A stretch of 64,000 nt of DNA, from assembly GCA_025667525.1 (NCBI GenBank), contig JANFOE010000584.1, positions 30,001-94,000 on the forward strand. Reading direction: 5' to 3'. The translations under genes and the position numbers were made by a program. The notes beneath the pieces are model-generated. The model was not told where the DNA came from. It searched no databases and worked only from the letters and a program-made list of their open reading frames with translations. Of the stretch, positions 21,401 through 32,655 are shown piece by piece. Within the stretch, counting starts at the first letter, position 1. Every line of letters starts with the position of its first letter. The DNA comes from Glebionis coronaria (taxonomy: Eukaryota > Streptophyta > Magnoliopsida > Asterales > Asteraceae).

Positions 21401-21964
21401 GGGTTTGTAAGATTTCTTGGTGCTTTTCCCCCTTGAACACGCGGAACATAAATGGTCCTTGTGAAATTTAAGCTTAGGAAGACCACGAACTAACTCGTTT
21501 TTAGCCAGATGATTAATAGCATCAAAATTAAGATGAGATAATCTGCGATGCCATAACCAAGACTTGGTCTTAGAAGCTTTAGAGAGAAGACATACTGGAG
21601 AAGCGGCCATCATGTCTTGTAAGGACAAAGTGTAAAGATTTGCACCACGAGATCCCTTCAACAAATCTTTTCCTTCCAAGTTGCGGATGAAACAAGTATG
21701 TTGTCGAAAAGCAACCTCAAGGTTGGAATCACAAAACTGTCCTACTGAAAATAAGTTATGACCAAGACCTTCAACATAGTATACCCTAGAAATCGTCACG
21801 TTTCCAATCTGATATTCACCATACCCCATAATCTTTGCTATATGATCATTCCCAAATTTAACCGTACCAAGAAACTTGCTGACGAAATTTCGGAGCATCG
21901 AGCGATTTCCGGTCATATGTTTTGAACAACCGGAGTCCAAATACCACAGGATGATTTGGACCAC
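18497..21964 (-). CDS. Pol polyprotein of element E (protease, integrase, RT, RNase H)
   Basis: 1155 residues, uninterrupted. Domains in order: aspartic protease with DSG at about residue 10 ([13 protein letters not shown]); an HHCC zinc region at about 138-175 ([16 protein letters not shown]); an integrase core with D, D and E at about 202 (MDLCGP), 266 (RTDNGTEF) and 301 (NGVVERRNR); a Ty1/copia-type RT from about 645 with catalytic YVDD at about 828; RNase H from about 990 ([17 protein letters not shown]). All catalytic residues are present. The first codon shown is GTG at 21964, with no ATG. The frame is offset by -1 from Gag and overlaps it by 52 bases, so translation probably depends on frameshifting or on splicing to an acceptor-like TATTTTCAG just upstream. 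Confidence 0.95.
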   Translation of the reverse strand: MVQIILWYLDSGCSKHMTGNRSMLRNFVSKFLGTVKFGNDHIAKIMGYGEYQIGNVTISRVYYVEGLGHNLFSVGQFCDSNLEVAFRQHTCFIRNLEGKDLLKGSRGANLYTLSLQDMMAASPVCLLSKASKTKSWLWHRRLSHLNFDAINHLAKNELVRGLPKLKFHKDHLCSACSRGKSTKKSYKPKAEDTNQEKLHLLHMDLCGPMRTESVSGKKFILVIVDDFSRFTWVRFLRTKDEAPKAIITFLKFIQVRLNTTVRRIRTDNGTEFVNQTLRDYYEGVGISHETSAARTPQQNGVVERRNRTLMEAARTMLIYANAPLFLWAEAISTACFTQNRSIIRKRHGKTPYELLHDRKPDVSFFHVFGALCYPNINSENLGKLQPKADIGIFIGYSPSKRAYRIYNRRLGKIVETMDADFDELTAMASEQHSSEPALHEMGPGAISSGLVPNNPTSTSFLPPTRPEWDKLFQPLFDEFFDPPTDEVPTPVVIAPIPEVVAQVNEPLSNASTIHIEPDAPSPSDSQTSPESSPLLVPNDVEEDSTDHDLEYAHLQELPFFGVAIPENPSAASTSEEAPSIVHSRPPRIEKHSTKWTKDHPIRNVIGDLDRPVSTRHQLQESALYCYFDAFLSEVEPKNWQQAMTQSSWIEAMQEELNEFKRLEVWELVPRPDKVNILTLLWVYKVKLDEMGSVLKNKARLVARGYKQALGIDFEESFAPVARLEAIRLFLAFAAHMNMIVYQMDVKTAFLNGELREEVYVSQPDGFVSTESPNHVYKLKKALYGLKQAPRAWYDLLSTYLMSEGFSKGKVDPTLFTLKDGNDMLLVQIYVDDIIFAATNIELSKQFEKIMSTRFQMSMMGKISFFLGLQISQNPRGIFINQSKYALESLKKYNFENCDPVDTPMVEKTKLDEDRDGIIVDPKLYRGMIGTLLYLTASRPDLQFAVCMCARYQARPTEKHLHVVKRIFRYLKGTLHRGLWYPKDSSIALISYADADHAGCQDTRRSTSGSVQLLGDRLISWSSKRQKSAAISSTEAEYIAMSGCCAQVLWMRSQLTDYGLGFNKIPMYCDNKSAIALCCNYVQHSRAKHIDIRYHFIKEQVENGVIELYFVTTEYQLADMFTKALDRGRIEFLIDKLGMKSFTPATLKELAEESAE

Positions 21965-24900
21965 CTGAAAATATCACCACACAAAGACAATGTAGAGGTA
22001 TCGGAATCTGAGTGTTCCTTGTTATTAGCAGGTACAGATTTATTAATCTTAGATTTGCTAACTCTAGGTTTCTTAGATTTCCTAGCCTTCTTCTTCTTAA
22101 TTGGTGGTGTAGATTCTAATTGGCTCAAATCCTGAGGTATTTCTACACTGATAGGCACTATAGTGGGGGCAGACCTAATTAAAGGGCGCTGTTTCCTTAC
22201 TTGAGTGCGAGTGTTCCTAACTAAAGGACGCTCAGACCTATCCTCAATGGATGCATTCCTAGTTAAAGGGCACATTTTACCATCGAGAGTAAAGGTCCTA
22301 CCAGTGGGACGCCATTGCCAGCCAACTTGGGCACGAGTTCTACCCGTTGGCTTCCATTCAAGACCATTCTTAATAGCATTCATTTCATTAACGTGATCAA
22401 TCAGACACAAATCATGACGCTGTGAAAACATACATTCATTACAATTCCAGCAATTTAAATCAGAATTCACGAATGGTTTAGGCTGCTGCACAGGCGCAGA
22501 GCTTTTAGTCTTAACATGATTCGTCTTATTTAAAACTGAACTAGCATTCCTAGTGTGGACTTCTACTTTCTTCTTTGTGGCACTACTAGTGGCGGGCTTG
22601 ATCTTATCTTTCTTGAGTGGCGATCCTTTAGCCTTAGTAGTTGCTTTTAATCCTGTAGAAGGCAAATTGGGAACATTAGCAGCAGATTTTAAAGATGTCT
22701 TGCTTGATTGTGCCAATGACGGTTTCGCTCCTGGAGTCTTATTAAATGGAGTGACAGCAATGGGCCTATTATTAAGTAGTGCAGAACCTGGTGTACCTAT
22801 GTATTGCAAATAAGCCAAGCAATATTGAACTCGCTTAACATATTCATTAGCCGAATAATAGTCGCTACTTGAGGGATCTAAGGCATAAAGATCGTCTAAA
22901 ATATCCCTAAGAAGATCGACATGCTTAATGGCATTCCTCATATAATCATCGTATACAACCGGGTTTTTCTTATGAAGCGGATTCTTATAAAGCACTACTT
23001 TCTTGGTTGTTGGAGCACTAGTGGACGGTGCAGAGTCGGTAGCTAAGTTATCAACAACTTCTTGTCGGGTGAGAAGAAGTGTCTCCTTTAACTCAGCCAA
23101 AACCATATTTTTGTCTATGAGCAGGATGTTCAAGTCAGAGATTTCTTCGCACTTTTGGTTCAGTTGTTCAACATAATATTGTTGCTGTGTCGCATTAAAA
23201 GCGAATCGATCTTCTAGTGAACCATAAAGAGCGGATAGTCCCTGCCTTGTCCGATCCATCTCCCCTAGAACAGTTGATAGTCTAATTTCTAAGACTTGGT
23301 TTTTAGACTCTGCGGCCTCTAGTTCCATTCTTAATGTTTCCTTTGATGATATCTCTCTCTTTAATCTCATGATTTCTTCCTCTAATGTCTTAACAATTGC
23401 AATCATCTTGTCACTTGTCTCAACACCGTTTTCACAAACATTTGATATCAAAAGATTTTCATTTTGAGCTTGTTGTTTTAATTCTAAAGATATACAATGT
23501 TGTTCTAGTTGATTAAAGCGTTGAGAAAGTAAATTATAAGAATCTTGTAGCTTTAAAAACTCAGCGTTAGATTCGTGACAAGAATGACTATCTACCTCAT
23601 TTACAGTTTCAGCAACATTTACAGAAATATCACAAACATCATCACAAATATCCTCACAAATATTCACAGCATCACAATTAATCATAGTGGATGTAAGCTC
23701 ATTCGAATAATTAACATTTACAGTGGTAAGCACATCACACGCGATTACTTCAGACAAGAATCGGTCATATTCGGTTGAAATCTTTTCCTTTTCAATTAGT
23801 TGCAGTTCGTAAGCGGTGTCCATTTCATAAAACACTTTTTGAACTTCCCCAATTTCAAACTGAAGATTTTCCTTAAGAGATGCAAAACTTCCTTTTAGAC
23901 TTTCGACAAACGGATTGATCTTAGTTTTAAACACCTCGTTCATGTGTTCGAAAGCCCATTCTCCGGCGTTTAAGCCATTTGAAGTCGTACATTCCAAAAT
24001 GACCTTGTCAAAGTTAGTAAAGTATCGGTTAATCTCTTTCAAGTTTAACCATACAGTACTAACAGGTGGAAGATTCTTTGGAATTTCCTTAGGACCTTCC
24101 ATGTTGACAAGTGTAGGAAATGTACTAGGGCGTTCTTCCTCTAACATGTAGGTTGGTGCTGTAATGAGATCTTTATCCATATGGAAGCGAACTCTAAAAT
24201 CAGTTTTAGCAAGCTCCTTATTCATTTTAAAATAATCACACTCGGGATATTTTTCTGAATTGTATGACCGATCCTCATCAACTAGAACCTTACTTGTTCG
24301 ATCATTGGGAAAAACAATCGGGTCTAAAGCCAATCCTAATTGAGTTGCATTATAAAGTCTAGGACTATGTCTTAAAGCTTGTTTTGCATATCGTGGATTA
24401 GGGGGAAGGCCTTTTAGACGTGATAAGTTAAACTCTTTAAACGAAGCATCAAATAAGTGAACTAGTTGTGAAGCAGCGTATTGTCTTAACAGCAAGTAGT
24501 CTAGACTTCTAATCTTATTAGTAGCATTAATCTCCATTTCAGTCTTCTTAGATTCGAGTAATTCAAAATCAGTTTGAAGTTTTTGAAAATTAGTGACCAC
24601 TAACTCCTTTTCTTTAAGTTCACTAGACAGATTTGCTCTTAAGTTTTCGATTTCTTGCAAGTGACTCATTTGTTTGTTTCTAAAATGATCATATTCGAGA
24701 TTTGTGAGAACACTAGACGAAGGCACTAATTCCAAAGTTTGTACTTTCTCATTGCTTAAGGCAAGCTCATCAGACAAATTCTTATTCTTAGCTAAGGTTT
24801 CTAAGAGTGCAGCATTCATTTGGCTAAGTAATGTAGCAGGAACCATGACCAAATCTTGTTGAGCAGGAGTAGGCGTATGCGAACTAGGTCCCGGTTGTGA

Positions 24901-26766
24901 TTCACTCAAAGTCTGGGGACTCACATTGATATTGCTATCATTGTTTGTCTCCTCGTTTGAAGGACTCACCACCGAAGATTCATTCGAATCAGCACTCTCT
25001 TGCCCAACTTGATGTGGTTGAATACTAGCATCAGTGGCATTATCGGTGTTATTAATAAGTACCTCAGATTTCTTATCTGGCCCTAAGCTGGAGAAAGTTG
25101 CCATGAAAGCAGCCTTTGCAGTTTGAAAGTCATCACAGTCGGAATCATACGCATCAAGATCATCGGCTTGGTAAGCTGCATTTTGCGTGGTGACAACGTC
25201 TTGTTCAGCAATCCCTGGGTCAGCAAGAAATGCAAGCTCCTCTTCATCCAGTTCCCTTCCTTGCGCCTGAGCATTTACCAGATAGATCTTTTCTGCAAAC
25301 CACTGTCCATCCCTTCTCCTCTTGGGTTTCTTACAATCCCTGGACATATGACCCTCTTCTTTGCAGTTGTAGCAGGTAATCATTCTCAATTTGCCTGTAT
25401 TAGCCCGTGGAGGATTGTTAACCATTGGAGCAGGAGCAGGAGTGATTGTGCGAGCATTGGTTGAAGTGGAAGATCTCCCCTGATATGGTTGAATTGGCTG
25501 AACCATGACCCTGCCATTCTCAATTGTAGCTTGTTGGCGAGAATTGGATGAATTCCTCAACTGATTGTTGGTAGGAGCTGATCCTCTGAATCCTCGTTTG
25601 CTTAAAGTTCTTGTGAGATATGCAGACATAGTAGTTAGCACTTCAACTGGGTCAGCTCCTTGTTGGAAAACAGGAACAGGGACTTCTTCATCATCACAAT
25701 ACAATGCTTGATCTGGATGAGCTGCATAATCAGTAGAAGGAATACTCATTTGATCAGGGTAGCTTGTTTGATATGCTGCATTCTCTTGATAAGACGAATA
25801 TGAAGGCTGAGCATAAGGTGCAACATTTGCTGGATGAAGCTGTGAACCATACTGTGATGTGGGTGCACTGAACCGATATTGTTGCTGATGTGAGGTGGGG
25901 GGTTGTGGTAAGATCGAGTATTGGGGAAAAGTTGGTGTCATGTAAGGCGATTGGTGATAGGCTTGATGTCCCAAGATATAAGGTGTGTTGTTGTGAGACA
26001 AACTTGGTTGATTCGCCATCAAAGCTAAGGAATCTGGATACATACCTCGAGAAGAACGGTGCATAATAACATGCTTCTCATGCTGCTGAAGAAAGGCATA
26101 TATTTGATCCAAATTACACTTGTGCAGATCCCTGGTTAACTTGACATCGGTAATATACTCACCCCATTCAGCTTGAGGTAGAGTATTCAAGAATTTGGTG
26201 TTAACCTGGAATGGAGCAATCTCAAGATTGTATACATTCAGATCATTCATGAGTGTGGTGAATCTGAAGTAATAATCGTGAAGTGTTTCCCCTGGGTTGT
26301 AGGTGAATCTATCAAACAAATCATACAGCTGACACTCCCTTTCTTGTTTGGTGAGAGACGTGCCTTGTAGCAACACCTTAAGACGTTCCCATAAATCTTT
26401 TGCCACCGTATACTTGCTTACCATCCTATAAATATCATGGGGAAGAGCTTGGAGAATTGTTTGAAGAGCTTTTTCATCTGCATCTGCAACAAGTTGTTGA
26501 GCAGGAGTGAGTTCTTCAAATTCTCGTGGTCTAGTCACATTGTCAACCGTAATGGTACCATAGTCGAGTGGACCATTCAAGATCGATTTGACCATAAGCC
26601 TTCCGTAGGTCGGTTTCCCCTTTAGATATTGCATCATTCGACCTTGCCATGCCTCAAACACCTCTTTAATAAGCATCGGTGGACGACTATCAGTCCCCGT
26701 TATGATCGAAATATCCGTAAGAGATGTCATCTGAGGCATTAATGAACTTGGATTCATTGTGATCAC
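21913..26766 (-). CDS. Gag-like polyprotein of element E, unusually long (1617 aa)
   Basis: The N-terminal part is a copia-type Gag ([19 protein letters not shown] and neighbours, about residues 100-240), then a Gln/Tyr/Pro-rich stretch. A CCHC zinc knuckle, [14 protein letters not shown], is at about 463-476. Typical copia Gags end soon after the knuckle. Here about 1100 more residues follow: an acidic Ser-rich linker, long coiled coils (about 640-1290), a Lys/Pro-rich region, a second Cys cluster ([16 protein letters not shown], about 1439) and repeated KPTGR/RPTGR units ending in CPLTRN. The ATG at 26766 begins [15 protein letters not shown]. The frame runs into the pol overlap and stops at 21913. 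The ORF is intact. The role of the C-terminal extension is not known to me. Confidence 0.9.
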   Translation of the reverse strand: MITMNPSSLMPQMTSLTDISIITGTDSRPPMLIKEVFEAWQGRMMQYLKGKPTYGRLMVKSILNGPLDYGTITVDNVTRPREFEELTPAQQLVADADEKALQTILQALPHDIYRMVSKYTVAKDLWERLKVLLQGTSLTKQERECQLYDLFDRFTYNPGETLHDYYFRFTTLMNDLNVYNLEIAPFQVNTKFLNTLPQAEWGEYITDVKLTRDLHKCNLDQIYAFLQQHEKHVIMHRSSRGMYPDSLALMANQPSLSHNNTPYILGHQAYHQSPYMTPTFPQYSILPQPPTSHQQQYRFSAPTSQYGSQLHPANVAPYAQPSYSSYQENAAYQTSYPDQMSIPSTDYAAHPDQALYCDDEEVPVPVFQQGADPVEVLTTMSAYLTRTLSKRGFRGSAPTNNQLRNSSNSRQQATIENGRVMVQPIQPYQGRSSTSTNARTITPAPAPMVNNPPRANTGKLRMITCYNCKEEGHMSRDCKKPKRRRDGQWFAEKIYLVNAQAQGRELDEEELAFLADPGIAEQDVVTTQNAAYQADDLDAYDSDCDDFQTAKAAFMATFSSLGPDKKSEVLINNTDNATDASIQPHQVGQESADSNESSVVSPSNEETNNDSNINVSPQTLSESQPGPSSHTPTPAQQDLVMVPATLLSQMNAALLETLAKNKNLSDELALSNEKVQTLELVPSSSVLTNLEYDHFRNKQMSHLQEIENLRANLSSELKEKELVVTNFQKLQTDFELLESKKTEMEINATNKIRSLDYLLLRQYAASQLVHLFDASFKEFNLSRLKGLPPNPRYAKQALRHSPRLYNATQLGLALDPIVFPNDRTSKVLVDEDRSYNSEKYPECDYFKMNKELAKTDFRVRFHMDKDLITAPTYMLEEERPSTFPTLVNMEGPKEIPKNLPPVSTVWLNLKEINRYFTNFDKVILECTTSNGLNAGEWAFEHMNEVFKTKINPFVESLKGSFASLKENLQFEIGEVQKVFYEMDTAYELQLIEKEKISTEYDRFLSEVIACDVLTTVNVNYSNELTSTMINCDAVNICEDICDDVCDISVNVAETVNEVDSHSCHESNAEFLKLQDSYNLLSQRFNQLEQHCISLELKQQAQNENLLISNVCENGVETSDKMIAIVKTLEEEIMRLKREISSKETLRMELEAAESKNQVLEIRLSTVLGEMDRTRQGLSALYGSLEDRFAFNATQQQYYVEQLNQKCEEISDLNILLIDKNMVLAELKETLLLTRQEVVDNLATDSAPSTSAPTTKKVVLYKNPLHKKNPVVYDDYMRNAIKHVDLLRDILDDLYALDPSSSDYYSANEYVKRVQYCLAYLQYIGTPGSALLNNRPIAVTPFNKTPGAKPSLAQSSKTSLKSAANVPNLPSTGLKATTKAKGSPLKKDKIKPATSSATKKKVEVHTRNASSVLNKTNHVKTKSSAPVQQPKPFVNSDLNCWNCNECMFSQRHDLCLIDHVNEMNAIKNGLEWKPTGRTRAQVGWQWRPTGRTFTLDGKMCPLTRNASIEDRSERPLVRNTRTQVRKQRPLIRSAPTIVPISVEIPQDLSQLESTPPIKKKKARKSKKPRVSKSKINKSVPANNKEHSDSDTSTLSLCGDIFRWSKSSCGIWTPVVQNI

Positions 26767-26854
26767 TTAACAGACTCAAAGATTATCGTTTGATCGAGCA
26801 GTGAAGAAAGGTTGAGAATTTGTGTTGTGTTGGTTAAACTCAAGATTAAATCCA

Positions 26855-27614
26855 CTAAAGATCGTCGAAAAACCTCAAATACCCCTTGAACTTGCTTATA
26901 CGGAATAACCCAAACTCAGAATAAACCCTTATTCGGAATAATGCCTATTCGGAATAATCCTATGCTGAAAAATACTCTATTCGGAATAAACTCTATGCGG
27001 AATAACCCTTATGCGGAAAAACCCCTATGCGGAATATTTTCTTCTATTCGGAATATCTTGGCAATTTGGCTTATTCGGAAAAGACCTCCTATTCGGAAAA
27101 TTTTGGCTATTCGGAAAACTTGGCTATTCGGAAAAATTGGTGTCTATTCGGAAAGATTGGCTATTCGGAAAATTGGTGTCTATTCGGAAAGATTGGCTAT
27201 TCGGAAAAAATCTTCTATTCGGAAAGTTCTTCTATTCGGAACAAACTTCTCTATTCGGAAAATTTCTTCTATTCGGAAAAAATTCTCTATTCGGAACAAT
27301 TTCTTCTATTCGGAAAACTCCTCCTATTCGGAATCCTATTCGGAATAAACTGTCTATGCTGAATATCCTCCTATTCGGAATCCTATTCGGAAAAAACTGG
27401 AAGAAATGGTTTCCGAGACTTAAAAAGAAGCTTTTTACCCCGATTTTTGATCCAAAACCACAAAAAGTTTTATGATTTTTACCAAAATAAGCTAAACCCA
27501 ATCCTTATCAATCAATCCCAATAACAAAAACACCAAAAACAACAAGATTCAAGATTGATTTTTCCTAAAGATCACTAATAGATTCAAAAACTAAAAAAGT
27601 AACACAATCCTTAC
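26855..27614 (-). other. Putative leader intron upstream of Gag
   Basis: On the minus strand TTTAAG|GTAAGG, a near-perfect donor, lies 16 bases beyond the primer site, and GACGATCTTTAG|TGG at 26855 is a possible acceptor about 90 bases before the Gag ATG. TTCGGAA array 1 lies wholly inside. Inferred from sequence only; the acceptor is the weaker call. Confidence 0.35.
26900..27400. repeat. TTCGGAA-core array 1 (about 25 copies), 5' leader of element E
   Basis: The core CTATTCGGAAAA recurs every 12-22 bases between the primer-binding site and the Gag start. The core matches array 2 at 16489-17215, but the 3' flank here is mostly AAAA or AATA where array 2 has AC. Confidence 0.9.
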
Positions 27615-27630
27615 CTTAAATCACCCCATA

Positions 27631-27643
27631 GCTCTTGATACCA
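27631..27643 (-). other. Primer-binding site of element E
   Basis: On the minus strand TGGTATCAAGAGC starts two bases inside the 5' LTR. It matches the initiator Met-tRNA 3' end (TGGTATCAGAGC type) apart from one extra A. Confidence 0.8.
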
Positions 27644-27645
27644 AA

Positions 27646-27974
27646 TGTAGAAATTGATAACCTATGAATCTATGAAGTGGGTTGATGTTTTCTAGTGAGA
27701 GAAACTAGAGAGAGAAAGTGAGAGAATAAATGGAAGGTTTTATTAATATGAAATGTTTAGAATGACAACAACCAACCCCTTTCCTTAGTGGAAAGGGGTA
27801 TTTATACTCCAAGTCATAAGTGGACTTGGGCCGGTCCATGACAAGCCCATGGACCGGTTCTTACTTAAGTTAATAAGCAAATGATAACTAATATCTAACT
27901 ACGAGCTATTACAACATGAATATTATTGTGGAGTGACCGATACTTTTAATATACGTAAAAACGTATTTCTAACA
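27646..27974 (-). repeat. 5' LTR of element E (right in window)
   Basis: 329 bp, identical by eye to 9840-10168 and followed by CAATT (27975-27979). On the minus strand a TATA box (GTATAAATA, 27799-27806) and an AATAAA signal (near 27738-27744) mark U3/R. The two perfect hairpins are at 27775-27797 and 27831-27857. Confidence 0.95.
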
Positions 27975-27979
27975 CAATT

Positions 27980-28188
27980 CTCGTTTGAAAATATTTTCCG
28001 GTAAGTTGAAATCCCGTTGGTCCGGTCCATTCACCGTGACCCAAGTTTTTCCATATGGGACCATCGAGCTAGCTCAAAATGATGGCCCGAACTTCGAGGT
28101 GAATGGACATAGGTTGAAGCACTACTTTAGCGGGGAAGTTCCATCCTTGAACTACCTCGACCAAGTCACTTTCCCCAATGATAATTAG
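27980..28188 (+). pseudogene. C-terminal end of Pol of element C, beyond insertion E
   Basis: After the CAATT duplication the integrase C-terminal frame continues from where it stopped at 9839: KIFSGKLKSRWSGPFTV, a GPF/Y-type module, then VNGHRLKHYFSGEVPS and a stop at 28188. This shows that E landed in an existing C element and removed nothing but the reading frame. Confidence 0.9.
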
Positions 28189-30021
28189 TATTGAGGGGAT
28201 CGAGTCGAGCTCATGACTCGGTAATCTAAAACTAGGTGCCTCGTGAGGGAGTCCCATGCTTATCCTATGTACATATTATCGCTTTCTAATGTAGTAACGT
28301 GTGGGGATTTGTGCCTTTCCAACCTTTGTTCCGTGGTTGTTTGTGAATTGTGGACTTTAGATGATCATGATCTTCACGATTGGAGCCTCTCATGTTCGTT
28401 TTATGGGAGCACTCGATCGTTTGCTTTAAAGACTTTCTCAATATCCATGATATATCCTTTGATGTTCTAACCTTAGGTTTTTAGCACACTTTATAAACGC
28501 CTTTAAATTTAACGGTTACACCCTTTCCATGCTAGATTAGGCATTCGACTACGTCTCTAGTATGGGGGTGTTTGCATTCCTAGACTCGAAACATTGAGGA
28601 TAATGTTTAACTTTAGTATGGGGGGGGGGTGAATAGATACTTGCCTTGCCAAACCTTCATGCTTTCCAAAGTTTATCTTTTTGTTTATCGTTTTTGTTGC
28701 AAAATAAGGCTAAAAATGGCCAAAATTTAAATTTTTTCTCATATTTTATAAGTGTTTGAAGACACGAATGTAGATTTTCCGATGGCGAGAATAAGAGTAA
28801 TTTTTGACTCGACCGTGCGTGTTGAGCACTTAGTTTCGATTCCTTAACTTCACATTAGGCTAAGTCTCTTAAATGAAGATGAGAAGTGATAGGGTTGATG
28901 ATAAGTTACTATGCTAAACGTAGAGTACCCGTATTCTTTCAAAAACTCATGTGTTCTCGTTGTTTGCTTATTCTCCCTTCGCATGTAAATATTTTTTGCT
29001 TAATAAATATTGACTTAGCGGTTTAGTTGGGATTGTTGGGTTTCTAGTCTTTTCTAGTAGCTTCCGTGTAATTAAATTGGGAAGACATTAAGGTATCGCC
29101 AGCGTCACGGTTTTGAAGTATTGGCACCCGAATAATCGAAAGCTTCACCCAATAATAAGATTTCAAGTGCTCACCTAAATCAAGCAAACAATTTGAAGCC
29201 CCACAAGGCCGAAAAATCTATGCAAAATTGAAAGTGAATCAAGCCTTAATCTTCGAAGCTTTAAAGATCCAAAATTCGCCTTAGCGTGAGGATATACGTC
29301 TTTGGCTAATAAAACTACCGATGAGGTGGATAATAAAAGGCAAGGCAAGACCGAAGTCATAATAAAAGCTTCATGGTGAAGTTGAATAAAAGATGGAGGT
29401 AAACCAAAGATAATAAGGCCCTTCCGTTAGGGGGCGTATAAAAGTCTTGGTAATAAGTCTCATGTTCAAAACCGTTATAATACCGTGTTTATCGATTCTT
29501 CTTGTTGACTTAATTTTTTGACATCGTTGTCTATTAGGAGGGGTTATTGATTTGATGATCTTGGTTACACCGTTAGGACTCTATTTTTAGACCTAAATCT
29601 CTATTATCGCATAAGTCAAACAATGTATCCTCGTGAAACATTCAAGACCAAATAAAATATAATAGATACAACTTAGGAAAATGGGAGGATAAGTACGTGA
29701 TTAGGGCATATGAGTAGTGTTAGCATTACTAACTTATAATGACAATGATCTCGTTACACGCTTGACATGGAATTGGGATGAAAATCGAGAACGATGAAAT
29801 TATTTCTAACGAAGCATTCACGTGTTCTTATTCTATGAACCTAAACGTCCCATTTTGCGATGAAAATCATACATTATGTCTAAAACGCAAGTAGTAGTAG
29901 CAATAGTAGTAGTGTAGATAGTTTATGATTCAATAAAGTGACTAAAAATGAATTTTAGAGATGCTACGATACTTTATTCTAGCATTGCGTGAGGGCACGA
30001 CAATGGTTTAGTATGGGGGAG
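28189..30021 (+). other. Post-pol spacer of element C (no env ORF)
   Basis: 1.8 kb without a supported gene. It has three copies of the polypurine-like word TAGTATGGGGG at 28558, 28614 and 30009, the second inside a run of ten G (28620-28629). Segments such as the one near 29570-29780 are homologous to the reverse complement of 61020-61250 in element D, so the spacer is shared within the family. Confidence 0.65.
30009..30021 (+). other. Polypurine tract of element C
   Basis: TAGTATGGGGGAG ends directly before the LTR start TGATGAGATTG. Confidence 0.65.
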
Positions 30022-32586
30022 TGATGAGATTGCTTTTATACATAGTCTCATCGTCCAAAAAGGGTTTAAAATGCACTAAATATCATCAAAATACCCATAT
30101 ATATGCTTGTGTTTGTTGCCTGTGTATTTTAGGTACAGATATTGAGAAAATGACAAAAGATCCCAAGAATCATACAAAAACGAACACGGGAAACGAAGCC
30201 GCACAATGAACCAAGCCCTAATGAAGAATTTTCCAAAGAAAACCCTTGAAGACTTGAAGAATTATGAAGAAGGGTACTCCAATATGGAAGAATTGACACT
30301 TTATACCCTTGTATCCTCATAATTACAAGTTTGGTCCCTAAAGTTTTTCAAAATTACAAAAAGCGCCCTCCACTTTGAAAAAATGGCAAGTTTAGCCCCT
30401 CAACAAAGCTAAATTGTCAACCATTATCCTCCACAGAGTCAAATAAATCATGAAGTCCTTCAAAGAACAAGAAATTACAAGTTTGGTCCTTTGAAAATCC
30501 CAAAATTACAAAAAGGACCCTTGACTTTGAAGATTTGGCAAAAATGGTCCATATTCAAACATGAATTGGCAATTTCAGTCCTCCAAAATGTCAATCATAC
30601 TAGTTTAGACCATTATCCTTGAAGAAAATACCAAATCAGTCCTTCAAAAATCACAAAATGGCAAGAAATACCCCTGAAATCATTTTACAAAACTTTTTAG
30701 GGCAAAAGTGTGAAAATGGAAAAGTTGTTAAGAAGGATTTTGGCGTTGATGGGTTATTAAACTGAAAATACAAGAAGGAGAAAGATAATGGGTTATATTT
30801 GGCCAGACAAGGAAGTTACCTAGACCTACCAACATCCAACACGTGTCTCACTACCACTCTCCACCAATCAGAACACCCCATTCATCCATGTCACAATCCG
30901 CTCACCCCTGATTAAATAATTAACAAATCCTTGGCGCCTTAAACATTTATTTAAATGTTAATTACCCCTTAAACAAATCAGACGTTTGTTCTTGATGTTC
31001 ATAATACAAATTGGGGATTTTTGTTTTAGCAAAAATTAAACCATCACCTCTTCCAGATTAGTGATTAAGGATGTCCTAATCAAATCCTAACCTTAATATT
31101 GGTCACCACATCACCCCACATGCTACATGGGACCTCCCCTGCACACACTTTTGGGAAGAAGACAAAGATGAGCCAGCAATCCAACGTTGGAGATTTCAGC
31201 TTACATCCTAAGCTTGATACAAGCCCTTGGATACTCTTTTCACTTGCCAACTCATGCTACACAACAAAATGCAGTCACATGATCTTCAAAAGATGCCAAA
31301 GCTCCAAGGGCAATTCTGTACTTCTACACATTAGGGTTTACGTTTTTTCTTGCTTACCTAGTTCACTTGTAGCCTATATAAAGGCATCTAGGTCATTCAT
31401 TTTAGTTTGCTCTTGAATTTTCAGTTGTTCACTTTTCTGTAAATCCTTTTCAATATTAATGAAATGTGTTTGAAATGTTGAAGAAAGCTCAAGTGCCATT
31501 GTTATAATCTGCTTATTATTGTTCTTAGGTTGATATTTCTGAATCTCAAAACCTGTTTTTAAGGAGGGTGCAAAAGTTTGCATTTTTCCTTCAAGCTTGA
31601 TATTTTGCTAAGTTCTTGTTCAAACCTTGGAATTCTTGGGCTATAGGGCTGATCATAGCATCCTGATATTGTGTTATCAAGGTGTGGTGAGGCTTATAAC
31701 TTGGGGATAATCAAGTGTGGGGTAACAAGGTTGCATCAATCAAGGCTTTTTACTTTTCTGATTTTGATATTGTGCTTCTAACCTTGTTGAATCTTAACAG
31801 GGTTGCTGTTGGAAGCTTGTGCTTGTTCTTGCTAGCACATAAGCTCTAACATTCGTGGTGTGGATGTACATCCATGAGGTTTGTCTTAAAACCTTGAAAA
31901 TCTGATAAATTTTGGATTTTTTGTGGATTTGTGCTCTACTTGTGTTCTTGTTGATTTCTTGTCTTGAATCTGCTTAATCTTGCATGATAATGTTGTTTAT
32001 ATGCTTGATTAGTCATTTGGTAAACTGAATCTCACTTTTGATTTGAAAAACTTGGTTTGGAAAAGTTAAAGGGATGTTTGGGATTACCTGTTTGAAATCA
32101 TTGTGTGTTATTGTGTTATTGGAAGTTTGTGTTTGTGTTTGTTATCTGTCATACACTTGTTTGAGAGTATTTTGCTGCAAGTTATTGGACTTAAACCTTG
32201 AAATCAAACAATCTGCTATAAAATCTTTGTTATTGCCTGTTTTGACCTAGGATCTTGGGAACACTTAGGGCGTATGCATGCTTAGGGCTAAAAGTGGTTT
32301 AAACAAAGTCATTGTAACCTGTTTGTGAGATTTGAGGTGTTGAATCTGTCTTGTTGGTCAAATACATCAGCAAAGTGAAATCTGCTTGTGTTTAGTGTTC
32401 ATCAGTAACCTTCATAAGCTTGAATCTTGATTTAGGCTTTAAGCTATCGCATGAAAACTGTTTAGACTTGTTCATTTGAGTTTATAATAGCTTGTGTATG
32501 CATTTGGTTGAATTTGGTTGGCTGAATATTGCTAAAACTGCTTATAAGTGCTCAACTGCTTATTGTTCTAAGTCTGTGACAGATCT
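30022..32586 (+). repeat. 3' LTR of element C, first part (continues at 52745)
   Basis: It begins TGATGAGATTGC after the polypurine tract. A TATA box (CTATATAAAG, 31374-31383) gives a plausible promoter on the + strand. A diverged 152-bp duplication marked by ATTACAAGTTTGGTCC starts at 30322 and 30474. The LTR is broken by element A after the target duplication GATCT (32582-32586). The 3' end lies somewhere after 52745 and cannot be fixed, because no second LTR is in the window. Confidence 0.6.
31374..31383 (+). promoter_or_regulatory. TATA box of the C LTR
   Basis: CTATATAAAG about 1.35 kb into the LTR, followed by a pyrimidine/T-rich leader. A good match to a plant TATA box. Confidence 0.5.
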
Positions 32587-32655
32587 TGTAACACCCCACT
32601 TGGATAAGTGGACCGTTACGTGTATTTATGGCGTGTCATCAAAGCATAAGGTAAA
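32587..32655 (-). repeat. Left LTR of A, first 69 bp (continues at 42968)
   Basis: Matches the start of the right LTR (50148 on). It ends in GTAAA, the target duplication made by B, and resumes after B at 42968-42972 with the same GTAAA. A hairpin is at 32596-32611. Confidence 0.9.

Larger units (their letters stand above)
9840..27974 (-). mobile_element. SIRE/Maximus-like Ty1/copia retrotransposon 'E', apparently complete, 18.1 kb
   Basis: Two 329-bp LTRs with no difference by eye bound the element, and CAATT is duplicated at 9835-9839 and 27975-27979. In element orientation (minus strand) the order is 5' LTR, a Met-tRNA-type primer site, a leader with a TTCGGAA-core array, Gag (1617 aa), Pol (1155 aa), a spacer with a polypurine motif and second array, ORF3 (1321 aa), a 2.2-kb 3' region, the polypurine tract and the 3' LTR. 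Integrase before RT makes it Ty1/copia. The long third ORF in the env position fits the SIRE/Maximus group. Open ORFs and identical LTRs point to very recent insertion. Confidence 0.92.
5231..30021 (+). mobile_element. Athila-lineage Ty3/gypsy retrotransposon 'C', 5' truncated, interrupted by element E
   Basis: The order gag tail, protease, RT, RNase H, integrase, spacer, polypurine tract and 3' LTR identifies a Ty3/gypsy element. The protease motif ADLGANINLMP and the RT text around PTRLVTGWRVCIDYRKLN are typical of the Athila branch. The 5' LTR and most of gag are absent. The reading frame is broken by at least five stop codons and two frameshifts, and by insertion of E at 9840-27974. No env-like ORF follows pol. 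This is the oldest layer in the window, because E sits in its pol and A sits in its LTR. Confidence 0.85.

Noticed and set aside
28243..28470. Small ORF just after pol of C as a candidate env gene
   Set aside because: 75 codons, no signal peptide or membrane helix arrangement, and no similar frame in the homologous region of D.
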